This document shows, in pieces, positions 1 through 12,579 of a DNA stretch of 64,000 nucleotides. This DNA comes from Hydra vulgaris (taxonomy: Eukaryota > Cnidaria > Hydrozoa > Anthoathecata > Hydridae). The notes under the pieces are model-generated. The model searched no databases, was not told the DNA's origin, and saw nothing but the letters and a program-made list of their open reading frames with translations. The DNA is taken from contig NC_088931.1 in NCBI RefSeq assembly GCF_038396675.1, forward strand, positions 38,311,001-38,375,000, written 5' to 3'. Position numbers and translations under genes: made by a program. Each line of letters begins with the position of its first letter. Positions within the stretch are counted from its first letter, which is position 1.

Positions 1-341
1 GTTTATGTTACTATACGTAATGTAACTTTAAAATGTTATAGGGTTAATACTTAGTAATAAGCAAATAAGAAAATTAGGATTTCTTTTTGCTTCAAAGGGA
101 ATCTATTTACAACATCCTGAAATTTTTTTTTGACCACCATAACTACATGTAAATTAGAAAATAAAGGCATATATTTTGGGGTATTGACTAGGAGAATTTT
201 GTAGCCAAATTGTGCCAATTACACATACTCACATGAATCTTAACTGAATTTGAAAAAATAACATACAAATATAAAAGTAATAATGCGTCAGAAATTTTTC
301 TATAAATCTTTATGATTTTTTTCAATAATTCTATATTTATG

Positions 342-2100
342 CTATATATTTTTTTCATCTAACTCAGTTTCTGAAATTTTATATATGCAACCATTTGTTG
401 TAGATGGCGGATTAATGGTACATAAAACATGGTTTGATGGGACCCAATACGTATCCTCCCGTGCGGACCAAACAAAACTTGGACTGGGACCATGTGCATG
501 CATAAATTGAATTTTATAATCTCTTTCTCTTTTATCTTTTTTGGTTATAATTCCAATCCACCAAAAATTGTCATACTTGCAAGCTACATAATCCATATGA
601 TTATAAATAACCTGCTACACAACCAGCTTATTTGGCATCTGCACAAGGTTAAATGTTTGAACATCAGTTTGTTGACTCATCTTTTTAAAAGAAATTGTAC
701 ATTTATTAATTGGTATAAAATGGTGGAAGCATCTTGTTCCTGGCAAGGTTCTTCCCATAGTAAACTGTTGTAATGATGATCGAACTTCATTTATTTCTGT
801 TTTATAAACCAAAATGAATTAAATGTTTTTTATATTGGTTACACAGAATTCAAACATCTAATCTACATCTAAAATCTATCCAGCCATTGTCCTTTTTTAA
901 ACTGGCTTGTTCAGTTAGTCTTTTTACTGTGCCCCCAATACCATCACAAGCAGATTTACCATGGCTTGTGGCAAAAAAAAACCATTCAGCATCAATATCA
1001 AAGTCTTCTTTGTGATGGCAAAGATTAATTAAAGTTCTTAAAGTTTTTATATTGTGCTGCACATCCATCAGTGAATTTTTTAATATTATTAATTTGTAGA
1101 AAGTATACATCATGCTCAACTTCATCAGAAAGAAAGCAAAATGACTTAGATATCAGTTTACCATTTAATTTATAGTATATAATAATAGGATGAAGTGTAC
1201 ATTTTGGTTTATTCCAGTGGTAACTTTGCACCTCATCCTGAACAATAAATTGAAAGTTCTCTACCAAGTCACCTAATACTATACACTCATTGTGATTTAA
1301 AAACTCTTTTAGCTATAATTGAATGAGATGTATGTTCATCTATTTTATTGCATATAAGGTCAATAACATCTTCAATATTGATTTATTGATTGATCAGTGT
1401 AGTTCTATCAGTACCTTCCCATTGATTAATTGTTATTTCTTTATCACTGTCATCAAATTTTCCTGTTAAGAATTTTTTTTAAACAGTAATACCAGGACAT
1501 AGTAGACATCGATATAACGTGCACTCTAGATTATCCCGATTGCAAACAATCATTCCTATTAAATCTCTATAGTCTTTGTTAATTTTAAGAGTATCAGTTA
1601 ACAACTTAACATTCTGATGATACAGACACAAACACTGTGAGTGCCAGACGAGTTTGTGGTTACACACTATCTTGGGCAAAGGCTGCAAACTTTGAAAATC
1701 CAACATTTAAATTAGAGTGTTCAGATTTAAATACTACATGAAGTTTTTTTAAATTAATCAAAATACTCCCATCATCAAATATTAGTCTTTTTTGCATGTT
1801 GCCTGTACCCTATACTGACTAAATCTTTTTTTTCCAGGCATAATTTGTGTGTACTTGTCACTTTGATAAAAGCTATGAACTAGATCAATGGTTTCATAGG
1901 GTCATCATCAAAGAAAGTGACTTTCCTTTTTTTGATGGTTGTTTATACAAAATTCCATGTTTTTTTATTAGCTTTTCTAGCCTTTCGTATAAGGTAACCT
2001 TATGTACCCTTATGTAACAACTACTGCATAATTTCCACCCAGATATAACAGGAACATCTTGTGTTTTAAGAGATATTGCTATTGATAGCGATATCTTCAC
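342..2100 (-). pseudogene. Broken transposase-like protein of a cnidarian repeat family
   Basis: Fragments read in order on the minus strand. 2100-1894 carries GWKLCSSCYIR, a CxxC knuckle. About 1060-1025 carries DGCAAQYKNF. About 1000-900 carries EWFFFATSHGKSACDGIGG followed by TVKRLTE. 596-342 carries WWIGIITKKDKRERDYKIQF and a HAHGPSPSF segment. From memory, this order (Cys-rich start, SDGCxxQYKN, SHGKSACDGIGGTVKR, WW(V/I)GI end) occurs in many near-identical copies in Hydra and other invertebrates, which points to a mobile element. I cannot assign it to a named superfamily. Stops and frame changes separate every block, so it cannot make a full protein. The long inverted repeats flanking it support transposon origin. 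Confidence 0.6.
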
Positions 2101-2138
2101 ATTTCCTATTACAAATAAGAAACAATCATTTCTATAAA

Positions 2139-2142
<4 letters not shown>

Positions 2143-2199
<57 letters not shown>
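2143..2199. repeat. (AT)n microsatellite
   Basis: Uninterrupted AT dinucleotides inside the first transposon. A 17-bp hairpin begins about 80 bp downstream. Confidence 0.95.
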
Positions 2200-2202
<3 letters not shown>

Positions 2203-2277
2203 TATATTTAGTTTATTAATTACTATTTAAATCATTCTAATCATGAAAATAATATTAAAATTGCCTTTATTATTTTT

Positions 2278-2313
2278 TTCAGAAATGCTGTAATAGATTA
2301 CAGCATTTCTGAA
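2278..2313. repeat. Perfect short hairpin
   Basis: TTCAGAAATGCTGTAAT at 2278-2294 and its exact reverse complement at 2297-2313, separated by 2 bases. Confidence 0.9.
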
Positions 2314-3687
2314 ATTTTCTTTCAAATGCAACTCCAAAGTGTTTGGTATGTTAATAGCAAACTGTTGTAAACAATTTTCCACAATCAATTAAACCAGCTC
2401 TCCATAATAACTTGTATTTTTCGACATTTGAAAATGTTGATAGGTCTAAAAGACTTTGTCTTCTTGTTAAACCTTGCTTGTGACAGTCAACATTACATTC
2501 TAATCCAATAGAACACTTTTACATATTTTCCAACTTTTAAATTTATTCAAAAAGTCTAGTTTTCAAATATTTTACAAAATAAATATTTTTTAGAAATACT
2601 ATTAACATTATTTAGTTAATGGTAAATTATACATTTTATTATAATATCCATATAATTGGATGTGCCATACTATATGACTTCCTCGTATACATGATTAAAG
2701 TTTAATTACTTTTTATTTTATTTACAGATCATATAGTAATTATTTAACGCTTATTAATTAGTTAAGTAAAATATAAAAGTTCTGCAAAGTGACTGGAAAC
2801 TAATATTTACAACGTGAAATCAGAAGCAATAATATAATAATAAGGAAATAAAAGGTTTTATCTATAAAAGAAAAAAATGTCTTTTATAAATATAGCCTTT
2901 TACAAAAAATGTCTTTTTTAAATGCATTCAGATTACAACCTCGTAAAGTTTCTATACTTAAAAAAATGTTGGTCTTTTACAAAAAAAGTTAGCTTCAATA
3001 AATAAGAATATTTTTCTAATTATTCCCCCTCCCCATACTTTGAGCCTACCCTAGGCACAAAAAAAATATAAATAAATTTCAAATTTATTATTGCCCTCAA
3101 AAAGACTTTAATTATATCTTTTTACAAGATAAAATTAAGATATAGCTAATTTTGTCATAAATAAGTTAGCTGACTCAGCATATATAACTTAAAAGGCTGC
3201 ATTTAAAAAGTTGAAAAATGCAGTAATATATATTTTTTTAACAGTGATGTTTGGTACCTATATTGTAAGTTATAACAATGCCTCAAATAAAATAATCAAG
3301 GTGACATCACCATTTTGACTGTCGAAAAATCCCAAAATATATGCCTTTATTATCTAATTAACATGTAATTATGGTGGTTAAAAAAATTTTAAATTTTAAA
3401 TTTGTATCTGCCATGTCGGAGATTGTCTATGTACAAAATTACTGGATGATACCTCATTTGGTTCATAAAATATTGTTATTTAACAACAAAACAGTATTTT
3501 GCAAAAATGCTGAGTCAGCATAAATAAGAAAATTGAATCCTGAATATCTCAAGAACCGTAAGGGGTTGGAGGTTCCAAATTTCAGGATTTTTTTTTAATT
3601 TTCATAAACCCTATAACATATAAAATAATTAGCAAAATCTAAAACATGGGGTGACATGAGCCTGCTGATTTGACATGGAATAAACCT

Positions 3688-4795
3688 ATGTATAGGTTCA
3701 AACATTGGAACTTTTGTCATTTTTTAAGAGGTTCAAGTTCGAACTTTTTTTCTCTAAAAGTTTGAACATGTATATATATCAAAACTAGATTCTTTATTAT
3801 CATTTTTTAATAGCTAAACCAAAACCTTTTTTAAACTGTGACTTTTTTAGACTGTTTTTGTTACTCTTAATTTTGTTGTGCAATACTTTTTTTCAAAAGC
3901 AACACTTTTAAAGTTTAAGTCACAAAGGATCTAGAATGTTACTTTTAAGTTTTAAAATTAAAATAGTTATGTGCATTACATATTTTTAATTGTTAAAGAA
4001 ATCTCGTGGTGATACCCATAAAATAGATTGTTAAAGTTTCTGAATTAAAAAAGAAAAAGACGAGTTAATATAGCGTTGACGAGCTAAAGAGTTTTAGTTG
4101 CACAAAGCAAAAAATATGGATAAGTTTGAAGATGCAAGCACAACTAGAAGATCTGAGTATTTTCCAAAGAATTACTGAGTTCAAAATGTAAACTCTGTAA
4201 AATTATTCTTAAAACACCTGGCTCAACATTAACAGCTATTACGAGGCATTTAAAAACAAAGCACAAAATTGAAATTCTTAAATGCTTAATAAAAAAAATT
4301 GATCATGACACTAAACCTGAACATCAAATGTGTTACAACCACACCATTCATCTATGTGTGATTGATGTGCTTTTTACAAAAAACATAGTTGATGCACATG
4401 GTTCTAATAATAACCCTGTTGAAAATGATATGGAAGCTGTAGATTATGATCAAGGTTACAGTGATGATAAAGATGGGACTGAAGTTGGTGGTAGTATTTA
4501 AACTGTTCATGAAGTTAGTGAAGATTCTTTTCCAATCTTGAACTTTTTGCTAATAAAATAAGAAGTTCTTTAAATGAACAAGCTTTAAATGCACTAACTT
4601 TTTTAAAGCAAACTATGAAAAGTACTCATTGATGTTATTTACTTTTGTCCTAATTGATGATGATAAACAAATAATTGCTTTTGCCTGATTTAACATAACT
4701 AAAAAAAGTTCAAAATAGTTCGAACTTTTTTCCCTAATAGTTAGAACATATTCAGGTTCAAACTTTTAAAAAAAAGTTCCAACTGGATGTCCTAC
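3688..4795 (+). mobile_element. Internally deleted hAT-type transposon
   Basis: Inverted terminal segments are seen. TTGGAACTTTT and AGTTCGAACTTTTTTC near 3700-3760 recur as reverse complements near 4720-4785. Between them lie a BED-finger remnant and a short hAT-core remnant, so most of the transposase has been lost. Terminal bases and the 8-bp target duplication could not be fixed. Confidence 0.5.
4116..4501 (+). pseudogene. hAT transposase remnant (BED zinc finger)
   Basis: The reading starts MDKFEDASTTRRSEYFP, hits a stop, and resumes in another frame with KCKLCKIILKTPGS and then RHLKTKHKIEI. C-x2-C followed by H-x4-H is the BED zinc finger that hAT transposases use to bind DNA. It runs into CYNHTIHLCVIDVLF, which matches the hAT-core CxxHTLxLxVxDxL segment, then an acidic stretch and a stop. 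In a full hAT several hundred residues separate these parts, so this copy is internally deleted as well as frameshifted. Confidence 0.6.
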
Positions 4796-4799
4796 TCTG

Positions 4800-6450
4800 G
4801 ACACTCATTATTGCTAAAGTTGTTTATATTATTTGCAAGCTCCTGTGTTCTTTCCTTTTTCATCTTATCACCCAGTTTTGTAAAAGATTTTCTGTGTTTT
4901 GAAACACATGTGATGTAAGCATCAATTAGCATTCAATTTATTTAATTTTTTTTATTCAACATTTTCCTTCATATATTTATTTTGTGCTTATCAAATAGTT
5001 TATTGCAGGCCTTGTTTTAAATAAAAAATGATTAACAGATTAGCCTAATGTGAGTTTGACGTCATAAAGTTTGACAACAAAATTCTTTTTATTTTTTTAT
5101 TTTTTAAAGACATTAACTTTTTTAAATTACTGAAATAATATTAATTACCGCAAAACAAGTTAAATATTATTTAACTCATTTTTTATTATTACTATTTGGA
5201 AATAATTTATTTTCTTTCATTTTTTTTTTTTTTTTTTTTATTATATTTAATAATTAAATTTAATATTACATTTTTTGAAATTTTTGATATAAGCAAATTT
5301 TTTTTCTCAACAATTGTATAAATGAATAAAAATATGTTACATTTTTAAAATGATTATTTTTTAAATAGATCCCAAACCTCTGAGATATTTTGTGTTCATA
5401 TTAAAGAGAATGATAAAAAAAAATGTTTGGGCTAAATTTTTTTGATTAAAGCAAAAGAATAAGTGCATACCAAGAAAAACTAACTTTTTCATTTTAGTTG
5501 AAGAATCGCCTTCTCCATTTTGTTGTAGGCCAAAAAATCAGCATAATATAAGCCGTAGTCTACAGACTTGCTATTCAAGCGCCTTTTATTCCTAAGAGTT
5601 TCAGTACATGACATCATTGATTTTTGTCTCTACTTGCATTATAAAAAAAGGTTTAACTTATATTTTGTGCAAATTTTTAATACAGCTAAAGAACATGTTT
5701 ATTTAAAATTTAATTTTGAGTAAAAAAAAATCTTCATAAAGGAAAACCAAAAAAAGAATTGCAATAAAAATGAGTTTTTTTAAGAATAAATGTTAAAAAC
5801 AATATTTAGTAATATTTTGAAATTTGACAGATAAGTTAGACCCAAGCATTAACTTTAATTTTAATAAACTTAAATATATAATTTTAATCAAAATTAAGTT
5901 ATGTTTTTTTTATCAGAATAAAGTTATACATTTTTATTGAATTAGTTTTAAATTAAATCATATATATTTTATCAGAATTTATATAATTATAATCTTTGCT
6001 TCCAGCGTAAAGTATCAGCGTTTTACAAGCAAAAAAAATAAATAATTACAATTAAAGAAATAAATAAATTATAAATTATTTATTATTATATAGAAGTTTA
6101 AGTAAATTTTTTTTATTGCAATCAAAAGTTGTATACATGTTCTTGTGCTCACAAGATGATAAATAAAATTTTTGTTACATATATTTCTTCATATGGTTTT
6201 TTTTTTTTTTTTTTTACGTTCAACTTATATTTAAGCTTTAATAGAGATTAAGCTTTTGTAGTTTTTAATTTAATACTATACCATAATAGCAAACATATAT
6301 TTATATCCATAATATGTATGCATAAAGTGCATCTTGGAAGCTTTTATTCCTTTTGGACTAAAAGTTTAGAAGCTTTTATTCCTGATCTTCAATTTTAAGT
6401 CAAGCCTCATTCTACTCCATATTATTGACCGTCTTGAGCAGTTGTTTTAT
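4800..6450. other. AT-rich spacer, nothing recognised
   Basis: Homopolymer T and A runs (for example 5221-5240 and 6198-6216) and no coherent coding segment on either strand. No exon of the downstream methyltransferase gene was found here. Confidence 0.5.
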
Positions 6451-6456
6451 TAAACA

Positions 6457-7135
6457 TTGAATGATTTTTTTCATCTTTTTTACAAGAACATCTCTCTTAA
6501 GAACAAATGTCCTTTTATTATTCCAAGAAGCCAATGTAAAAAGGTCTTGTCTGATGTTAAGCTCTGTTATTCTCAGTTTACTAAATCTTGTTTCTTATAT
6601 CAGATGTTAGGATCTAGAGACTTTTGGTTAATCTTCAACAATTACATTAATTAAAGTAAGTCTAATATTTAATCTGTAATTCATGGGTCTAATCTTTTTA
6701 CTTCTTCCCAGAATAAGGCATGGCCATTTGCAAAGAAATTGTACTCAAATTTGACTCTTGAATCTAATGGCCATACTCTTCCTGCCAGTTAAACAGATTA
6801 ACCCATTGTTAAACTTCCAAATCACTATGGCTTCCAAAAAAAGTGCTAAATAAGTGGTTTCAAATTTTCAAAACTTTAGAAAATACTGTGACCTCTCCAG
6901 TTATCCTATGATTAATCTTCACTCTGTTATTAGTTTCTTTATATAAAGCTTAAGCCACTCTCCCATTATTGCAAGGTTGCATTTCTTTCTTTTTTTTTTA
7001 CAAATACCATCAATGCTCAAATGAGCTATCATCTCTATTACGATAAACCAAAACTCATTCTTGCTTGGTACTTATTCAACAAGTTGCATCCTTTTACTGT
7101 ACCTTTCCCTTTATGCTATAAAAACTTTTATTTAT
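6457..7135 (+). pseudogene. Non-LTR retrotransposon (LINE) RT fragment
   Basis: The opening ORF (6457-6654) contains LCYSQFTKSCFLYQMLGSRDFW, the linker upstream of the reverse transcriptase core in animal CR1/L2-like LINEs (consensus close to SRxLGSRDFWxIFN). Blocks in shifting frames follow: GSNLFTSSQNKAWPFAKK, then LTLESNGHTLP, then a reading ending HPFTVPFPLCYKNFYLSSFFP that resembles the extreme C-terminus of the same family. The catalytic FADD region is missing, so this is a 5' RT piece joined to the 3' end. Confidence 0.65.
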
Positions 7136-7156
7136 CAAGTTTTTTTCCTTGCACAT

Positions 7157-7247
7157 TAAAACTTTTAGGCATCATGTAACTTTTAGGCATCATGTAACTT
7201 TTAGCATCAAAACTTTTAGGCATCATGTAACTTTTAGGCATCATCAT
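7157..7247. repeat. Short tandem repeat, TTTTAGGCATCATGTAAC unit
   Basis: Four to five imperfect copies of an 18-bp unit (AACTTTTAGGCATCATGT) directly after the LINE relic, with one partly deleted copy. Confidence 0.8.
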
Positions 7248-7588
7248 GTTTTTATTTTATATACAACCTACAACTTTTCAAGCCTTCAGTTAACTTCTGC
7301 TAGTAGCTTAATGCTTTAAAACAAGGCCTACTATTCAGACAGTGAGAAGTCAGCCAAATTTCTACTTTGTTTTATGACTAAGTATGTGCATTAGAGATGT
7401 GCCAGAACCAGTTATTGCCGAGTCTCCGATTCTGGATCCAAGTCCAGGTACTTGACACCAGGTACATTTTAATAAGTTAGAACAAAAACTTGTAATATCC
7501 CTGTGTTGTGAAAACTTGTAATATCTCTGTTGTGCTGAATTGTTTTCACAAAATAACTGATTAATTTGTGCTAATTAAGTTTGTGCTA

Positions 7589-7780
<192 letters not shown>

Positions 7781-8129
7781 ATATTAAAACAATCTGACTT
7801 CTCAATATCTTGCCAAGGGCGACAATTGTAGAACTCGATTTTAATATAATATATAATATAATATATAAAGACTATAGTTTCTACTCTACATTTTAAAAAT
7901 GCAACAAGACACATATTTAATTTTGATTATAAACAATTACTAACTTACTTTTAAAGCCTTTATTCAACCTTAGTTATTTAATATTTATCAACACAATACA
8001 TTTTTATTTTGTTTTTTCAATATGTATTTTTCCGCAATATGCTGGGATTTCAAAGTTATGTTATTAAATTGACGTTAAAAAATAATAAAAAAATAAAAAA
8101 ATTTATGCATGTGTATAATATACAAGATT

Positions 8130-8275
8130 GTATCTAAATTTGTAACAATGGGGCTGGATTATAAGGCCCCATATCTTCTGCCAGCTCAAGTATAAATTTT
8201 TCAAATCTTTATATTGTTATGTTGTAAAACATTGTAAAGATTATTTCAAAGGATGAAAATAAATAAAATGTTGCT
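8130..8275 (+). repeat. Probable LINE 3' tail
   Basis: ATGGGGC and GGCCCCAT form a 7-bp stem (about 8148-8171). GCTCAAGTATAAATTTTTC, then TTGTAAAACATTGTAAA and a GATGAAAATAAA end follow. This stem-loop plus tail resembles animal CR1/L2-like 3' ends. No coding sequence is included. Confidence 0.4.
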
Positions 8276-8456
8276 TTAAAAATTCACATTATTCAGACCT
8301 TTCAGTCTACGACTTATGTGTTGACTAAAAGATCTAACATGTATGTATATGACATGTATGTATGTATATACTCTCATATAACATGATTTTGTACTTCATC
8401 AAGTCATTTTTTCCAAAAACTACTTATAGTATTTCTGAAATGACCTGTTCCTTTTC

Positions 8457-8634
8457 ACTCAAGGTCACAAATTTAAATTATGTAAACTAAAGTGTAAACT
8501 TGATGTCTGTAGATATTCTTACTCTCTCAGGTTTGTTAGTATTTGGAATTACTTGCCGTCTGACGTCGTTAATGCCAAAACATTAAGGGCTTTAAAATTA
8601 AGGTTCACTCTATCAACTTTTAAAATATTGTTCC
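8457..8634 (+). pseudogene. LINE C-terminal fragment
   Basis: One open frame reads THQ-like remnants and then RYSYSLRFVSIWNYLPSDVV, NAKTLRALKLRF and TLSTFKILFR. SxRxVxxWNxLPxxVVNAxxLxxFKxRL is the usual C-terminal signature of CR1/jockey-type reverse transcriptase ORFs. The RT domain itself is absent. It is probably a 5'-truncated insertion, which is typical of LINEs. Confidence 0.7.
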
Positions 8635-8639
8635 GGGTA

Positions 8640-10220
8640 ACTAATTTTTGTTTTAAAATTGTGGTATTATATATAATATATACTTTTTTTGTAGTTTATC
8701 ACTAAATAATCGCTAATATGCGTTAATCGATCAAAAGTTATGTTATGAAAAATAAAAGATTAAGATATATATATAGTCAATATATCTATTAAATAAATAT
8801 ATAGTAATATATCTATATAGATGTCTATATATGTAAATATATCTATTAAATAATATATATAGTAATATATCTATATAGATATCTATATACATTTATATAG
8901 TAAATATACAATTAACTTTAAATAAATCTTTAAACAATTGTTTACAATAAACATGTTAAAAGTCTTACATGTTTATCAGTGATGGATTCAGGGGGTGAAG
9001 GGTGGAGACATGCATTTCCCCACCCCCACTCCCACCCCTTAAGTTGCATAAATCCTTTTTGTATTTAAAAACAAATTACAGGACTTAATTAGATCAAAAT
9101 ATCAAACTCATTTATTCTAGGTTTAATTACTAAAAACTCTCTTGTGAAAAAATGCTCTCACACAAAAGAAGCTATTTGAATACTTTTTTTTCGTTTCTTT
9201 ACTTTGGTATTCACTAGTTATTTCATTTTGTGTTATTGATTTTATTTCCGTATAAATCAGTTTCCTTTTTGCAATATATTCTGATTACTTTGTAAAAACG
9301 TATATTGAAAAATAATTTAAGTGAGACATGTCTGTATGTTGAGTAAATAGGACTTCTGTGGTCTGCTTAAGCTAACTGCTTAACCTCAGTTTATGCATTT
9401 ATATCATGTATTAAAGAGGCACTATTTGAATGCTGCTTTGTTATGTGGCGTTTGAATTTATGCTCCGACTTTTTATCATACACTGGTAGAAGTAAATTTG
9501 GTTGAATTTCTTCTCCCAATTTCAACAAGAAAATAACTGACATTATTGATAAACTTATATTTTCAAAAAAAAAATCTGATTCTAGATCTAATATGAATTA
9601 ATCGTAGCACTGTTCATCTGTAAAGTTTGCCATTTTTAAGATTTTTGTGCCCTTATTGGTAGTCTGGGCACAATAAATAAACTATTTTCCACATAAATTT
9701 CAAAATTTTAACTTTGATTGTTTGAAAACAATAGAACGGCCCAACTGGCCAGACTATCTGTTATTATGACTATGGATTTAATAATCAAATAATTTTCTCT
9801 GCATTTGATTCTTCTACTTGAACCAACTATTTAATGATCAAACTTTCAATTGTTTCTTTTCTTTGTTTTTCTGGTTATAACTCATGTTTGTAGTTCAGTA
9901 ATTCAGAATTCTGCACCATTTTTTATTTTATATTAAATTATAGCATTTGAAAAGAAATCATAAAATATGTATGATGCAATGTTATTATCAAAAGCGTATC
10001 TAGTAAATAATTGTGTGTAAGCTTTAGCAACTAAGATTGTTTTTCATTGTACTAAAATTGTGCTCTTAGAAAGATGCAATCCATTACAACCTGCCTCTTA
10101 TTGGCAGGTTATGCTTCTTAACAGTAGTGAAGGCAACTTACCTAGAAAAAAGAAAACTCAGATATAAAACCCCAAAATAAATTGTGGATACGGCTAGTAA
10201 GTGGCTAGGGCCTGGGCAAA
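8640..10220. other. AT-rich spacer
   Basis: ATATCTATATAGATAT-type simple repeats occupy 8765-8905. The rest has no recognisable genes. A small 8-bp stem (AACCTGCC/GGCAGGTT) lies at about 10089-10111. Confidence 0.5.
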
Positions 10221-10330
10221 ATAAAAGATTTACCAGGGGTTGATAGCCTTACTATGGGAAAAAATTATAATTTTTTATATTACTTTATATATTATAAGTT
10301 TATATATACATTTACTGTTTATAAAATACT

Positions 10331-10433
<103 letters not shown>

Positions 10434-10999
10434 ATTATACAACAAAGTTGCAAGCAACCACTATTAAGTTATAAGTTATGGAAAACAAAGGATATGGTTA
10501 AAGAGCAAGGAAATAGGTAACTGAAGTCTGACAAAGTTGTATGAGTCAGGAAAACATGAAGATGGGTAAGAGTTTTGAGGTTTTGTTGATGTGCGAGGTA
10601 AAAAACTAGACGAATAAAAAATTTTACAGCATGGAGGCGCAGATATAGTAAAAGGGTACAACTTTGTTTGATGACAAGCCAAGCAAGAATGAGTTTTGGT
10701 TGATTAAACTAGAGATGATAGTTCATTTGAGAAGTGACTATGATAGTATTTGTAGAAGGAAAAAAAAAATGCAATTTTACGGCAATGGGAGGATGGCTCA
10801 AGCTTGGCTAATAAAACAGGTCCAACTACATTTACAATGTGTTAGCAGACTTTGTCTAAGATAAGAATGTCAACAATATAGAAAATGTGAACTATATAGT
10901 ATAGGAATATATTAATAATAATATAGGATTATCAACAATATTGTGGTAGTTGTTTGCAGTAAATAATTGAGTTTTGTTCAAGTTAAAATCCACAAACCA

Positions 11000-11075
11000 C
11001 TGCAAGCTCCAAGCTGTTACAGAGAGATCAGAGAGTTGTTACAGAGAGATCAGATTAAAGCTGTTACAGAGAGAC
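11000..11075. repeat. GTTACAGAGAGATCAG short repeats
   Basis: Three imperfect copies of GTTACAGAGAGA(T/C)CAG inside LINE copy 1. Confidence 0.75.
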
Positions 11076-11202
11076 CAGGTTAAAGATCAGCTGCTTGTTT
11101 TGAAAAATCAAAAAGTGAAGACTTTTAGTCAAGACAAGAGTATTGAGTTGAGTCGCCAGCAAATAGAGCCACTTTAGATGTAATATTGTCGCAAAGTTAT
11201 AA

Positions 11203-11830
11203 GATTTAGCAGGGGTTGATAGCTAGGGTTGAGAAAAAATTTATAATACTTTATATATTATAAATATATTTATACATTTACTATTTATTAAATACTGACA
11301 AATATTTTTAAAATAATTCACTTCCAACAAGGTTGCAAGCAACCACTTTTAAATTATGAATTATTAGAAAACAAAGTATAAGGTTAAAAAGAAATAAAGC
11401 GGTTAACTGTTACACATAAAAAGATGCAGGTTGCATGAGTTAGGAAAGCATAAAGATGGGTTAGAGTTTTGAGAATTTGTTAATCTGCAAAGAAATAAAC
11501 TAGATGAATAAAAAAATTTACAGCATGGAGGCGCAGATATAGTAAAAGGGTACGACTTTGTTTGATGACAAGCCAAGCAAGAATGAGTTTTGGTGGATTG
11601 AACTAGAGATGATAGCTTGCTTTAGCAGTGACCATCATAGTAATTGTAAAAACAAAAAAGATATGCTGGTCCAACTACATTTACAATTTGTTTTTAGACC
11701 TTTTCTGAGAGTGAGAGGGTTGTTATTCATGAATATAGGAATGTCAACAAGATTGCAATAGTTATTAGCAGTAAATAACTTAGTTTTGTTGGAGTTAAAC
11801 TCTACAAGCCACTGTTTGACATGTTATCTA
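11203..11830 (-). pseudogene. LINE reverse transcriptase relic, copy 2
   Basis: This direct duplicate of copy 1 starts with the same AAGATTTA(C/G)CAGGGGTTGATAG boundary and shares long stretches, such as ACAGCATGGAGGCGCAGATA in both. On the minus strand it reads QWFVEFNSNKTKLFTANNYC and then IPIFMNNNPLTL. It lacks the 190-bp FADD-containing part of copy 1. Two same-orientation partial copies back to back suggest a local tandem duplication followed by independent deletions. Confidence 0.6.
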
Positions 11831-12042
11831 AGTGTTATGTTTTAGTTAAAATGACTAAAATTCAAAATGATGTTTTTATTAATATTTTTTTAAAGATTTT
11901 TAATAAAATGCAAAAAACAGGTTAACTGGTTAACTAACTAAATAACTTTATTTTAAATTTAAATCATTTTAAGTAAAATATTTAGTTTTTTTTTTTTCAA
12001 ACATAAAAAAGTGTTCATAATGCTGTAAAAAAAAACACAAAC

Positions 12043-12416
12043 CAGGGATGCGGAGTCCCAAAAGGACTCCGGCTTTTTCCGGCTTATATCTCTGCTTTTT
12101 CCGTGTCTGTAGGGTCCAGAAGCTCTAAACATGTTTGCTGACTTATTATCTGCTGTAATAAAAAAATACATGAGATTTAATGACTTGAAACTTGTTGTTT
12201 TTAGGCCCGGAGTCCCGGAGTCCTTGCCGCCATTATAACTAAGGACTCCGGGCTCAAAAAACGATTGTTTCTCTAACCTAAAAGTCTTAATTTTTTTCCT
12301 ATCAGTAGTCCATAAACTTATTTATATTTTTAGAGCTCCTGGATACCAAAACTAGGGTAAAGTAATTATTTTGTGACTTTCAAATCTGGAGTCATTTTTG
12401 AGACTCTGCATCCCTG
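12043..12416. mobile_element. hAT-type MITE with exact 8-bp target duplication
   Basis: The left end CAGGGATGCGGAGTC (12043-12057) and the reverse complement of the right end (CAGGGATGCAGAGTC, 12402-12416) match at 14 of 15 positions. The flanks are identical: ACACAAAC at 12035-12042 and at 12417-12424. An 8-bp duplication with CAGGG termini is diagnostic of hAT elements. At 374 bp with no ORF it must be mobilised by a transposase elsewhere. Internal repeats of GGAGTCC/GGACTCCGG lie near both ends. Confidence 0.9.
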
Positions 12417-12579
12417 ACACAAACTTTTCAAATGATTTCTGTTCTACTTTTTTTTTTTAACTTTCCAAAATTTTATTATTTTACATCTTAGTTTCACAAT
12501 TGTATACAAAAGGTTGCATAACATTACTTATGATGACCAGTTTAATTGCCTTCTTCCAAATTTTGATAAGATCTGAAAG

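Larger units (their letters stand above)
35..3617. mobile_element. Decayed DNA transposon with gapped inverted repeats
   Basis: Bases 131-180 match the reverse complement of 3331-3380 at 46 of 50 positions (shared core AATAAAGGCATATATTTTGG). Further out, 35-45 pairs with 3607-3617 (GTTATAGGGTT) and 115-125 pairs with 3577-3587 (TCCTGAAATTT), in the order expected of long terminal inverted repeats separated by indels. A minus-strand pseudogene lies inside near the left end. 2200-3330 holds no recognisable coding sequence. Exact outer ends and target duplication are not resolved, and the left end may run off the window. Confidence 0.6.

Noticed and set aside
11000..11075. Possible CRISPR-like array (GTTACAGAGAGATCAG repeats)
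   Set aside because: Only three short imperfect units without regular spacers, inside a LINE relic, in an animal genome.
11959..12171. Minus-strand 70-codon frame
   Set aside because: Crosses the left end of a hAT MITE with proven boundaries and has no family motif.
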